Source: Dehalococcoidia bacterium
GTDB lineage: Bacteria; Chloroflexota; Dehalococcoidia; Lucifugimonadales; UBA3495
DNA: 14,881 nt
Direction: 5' to 3'
Assembly (NCBI GenBank): GCA_022823105.1
Contig: JAJDXU010000442.1
Location: 1-14,881, forward strand
Numbering within the stretch: the stretch's first letter is position 1; every line of letters starts with the position of its first letter. A program made the translations under genes and the position numbers. The notes beneath the pieces were generated by a model. The model worked only from the letters and a program-made list of their open reading frames with translations. It ran no database searches and was not told the origin of the DNA. Below, piece by piece: positions 13,871 through 14,881 of the stretch.

Positions 13871-14668
13871 ATGCTGACGGCGGCGAGGCTGCGGATCGGG
13901 GCGCTGATCCTCGGAATCGCGCTGGCGCTGATCGCATTGACGGTGGCCTGCTCAGAGCCGGCGCCGGCGCCAGCGACGCCGGTTCCCGCGACGCCCACGC
14001 CGATACCCGACCCGGAGCAAATTCTCAGTGAAACATCCGCAAACCTGCGGGATCTGCGCTCTGCGGAGTTTGTGCTGCGGCATGAGACCGGGGCCGTTTT
14101 CCTGCCCGCATTCAGCGCCAAGCTGACCGAGGCGCGCGGAGCCTGGGACGCGCAGCGGGGGGCCGAACTGCATGTGGATGCGTACCTGGTTCCGGACGCA
14201 CAGACCGAGCCGGAATCGGGCATCTACCTGGGAATGCAATCGGTGATCACCCCGGATGCATACTACGGTACGGACCCGTTCTCGGGCGCGTGGCTGAAAC
14301 AGCCGCAATCCTTCGTGCCGATACCAGTGACCGAGTTGAACCGCCTGATGGCCGACCTGGTGGACATGATCGACGGCCCGGTTCTGGAGGGAGCGGAGGA
14401 GGTCGACGGCTTACGCGCGTACAGGATTTCCGGCGATGCGCCGGCTTCGGTGTTGAACTGGCTGCCGCTGACGGCTGAGCCTGGCCAAACCGTGCGCATC
14501 GAGGTGTGGTCGGACACGGGGCAGCGCCAGTTGCGGAAATTGCGCGTCACCGGAGCCGTCGGTACGTTCGACCGGGCGGACACCGTGCGCGAAATCCTGC
14601 TGACGAACATCAACGGGACGGTGTCGATTGAGCCGCCCGACGAATTCACCGATCTGACCGGCGGCTGA
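13871..14668 (+). CDS. LppX/LprG-family lipoprotein
   Basis: The 265-residue product has a lipoprotein signal with LTVAC, lipidated Cys27, then a Pro/Ala/Thr linker (28-50). The mature domain starts at EQILSETSANLRDLRSAEF. Its pattern matches the LppX_LprAFG family: an opening amphipathic helix, paired strands with GAVFLPAFSAKLTE, and later DMIDGPVLEGAEEVDGLRAYRISGD and VWSDTGQRQLRKLRVTG. These proteins form a half-barrel with a hydrophobic cavity. The mycobacterial members LprG and LppX carry lipids across the envelope. Assignment is by pattern and not by search. The next gene, 55 bases on, is an MFS transporter, the same neighbour as lprG has in mycobacteria. That context raises confidence in lipid binding. 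Confidence 0.82.
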   Translation: MLTAARLRIGALILGIALALIALTVACSEPAPAPATPVPATPTPIPDPEQILSETSANLRDLRSAEFVLRHETGAVFLPAFSAKLTEARGAWDAQRGAELHVDAYLVPDAQTEPESGIYLGMQSVITPDAYYGTDPFSGAWLKQPQSFVPIPVTELNRLMADLVDMIDGPVLEGAEEVDGLRAYRISGDAPASVLNWLPLTAEPGQTVRIEVWSDTGQRQLRKLRVTGAVGTFDRADTVREILLTNINGTVSIEPPDEFTDLTGG

Positions 14669-14723
14669 TCCTCCCCCGGCAGTCGCGAGGGCAGCGTTGC
14701 AAACCCGGCCCGAGGTGTTGGCA

Positions 14724-14881
14724 ATGTCGTCCCGCCGTCAATGGGCACTGGTAGCCGTGGTGGCGTGCGGCGCGTTCATCACCGCGCTGGACCAGACCGT
14801 GGTGGTCACCGCGCTGCCGGCAGTGATGGCCGACCTGAAAGTGCCGATCATCCGGCTGGAGTCGGTGATCTGGGTGGTGAC
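14724..14881 (+). CDS. MFS transporter, N-terminal part (P55-like)
   Basis: Only the first 52 residues are inside the window and the gene runs off the right edge. They hold the first transmembrane helix (about 8-32) with the motif ALDQTVVVTALPAVMADL, typical of the DHA2-like drug/lipid branch of the major facilitator superfamily. Next comes VPIIRLESVIWVV, the start of the second helix region. Asp23 aligns with the membrane aspartate of mycobacterial P55 (Rv1410) by my recollection of that sequence. The spacing from the Leu of IIRL to the Trp is five residues, as in P55 and unlike the two-residue spacing usual in other DHA2 proteins. ATG 14724 has GAGG at 14712-14715. It probably belongs to the same operon as the LprG-like lipoprotein. 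Confidence 0.85.
   Translation, partial: MSSRRQWALVAVVACGAFITALDQTVVVTALPAVMADLKVPIIRLESVIWVV

Overview
The window is a stretch of high-GC bacterial chromosome with every recognisable gene on the + strand. There are 12 complete protein genes and one gene cut by the right edge. No rRNA, tRNA, CRISPR array, insertion sequence or phage gene was seen. Housekeeping genes dominate: CTP synthase, transaldolase, Rho, PLP synthase PdxS/PdxT and thymidylate kinase. With them are PD40-propeller and LppX/LprG-type lipoproteins, a Uma2 nuclease-fold gene and an R3H/SpoIIIAA-like ATPase. This mix fits a Chloroflexota lineage such as Dehalococcoidia or SAR202. That placement is an inference from gene content and style, not a phylogeny.

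Layout. Positions 1-726 hold no gene. They start with poly-G runs that look like a contig-end artefact, followed by two REP-like repeats and a plausible promoter at 496-524. Positions 727-4667 carry pyrG, tal and rho. This order matches part of the Firmicutes cluster pyrG-spo0F-fbaA-tal-murAA-glpX-rho-rpmE. A 14-bp tandem repeat and a GC hairpin with a short T run close this block. Positions 4826-8128 carry a Uma2-family protein, an OmpR-type response regulator, a histidine kinase with almost no extracytoplasmic domain, and a membrane-anchored protein with a Pro/Thr stalk and two Ig-like folds. A near-consensus promoter at 8228-8256 then drives pdxS, followed by pdxT, the R3H ATPase and tmk. 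A perfect 11-bp hairpin lies between pdxS and pdxT. Thymidylate kinase looks lower in GC and different in codon use from its neighbours. Positions 12484-14881 hold a tight set of a PD40 beta-propeller lipoprotein, an LppX/LprG-type lipoprotein and an MFS transporter.

How the genes may work together. CTP synthase, thymidylate kinase and transaldolase feed nucleotide and pentose metabolism. PdxS and PdxT form one enzyme that makes pyridoxal 5'-phosphate. The response regulator and kinase form a two-component pair that may sense membrane state, with the neighbouring Ig-like envelope protein as a possible partner. The most interesting part is the last one. An LprG-like lipoprotein directly followed by an MFS protein with a P55 (Rv1410)-like N-terminus reproduces the mycobacterial lipid-export pair lprG-p55, in a genome that does not look mycobacterial.

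Several starts are not ATG: GTG for tal and the Ig-like protein, TTG for pdxT and the ATPase. No radically new multi-gene system is evident. The best leads are the LprG/MFS pair, the loss of RNA-stacking aromatics in Rho, and the compositional break at tmk.
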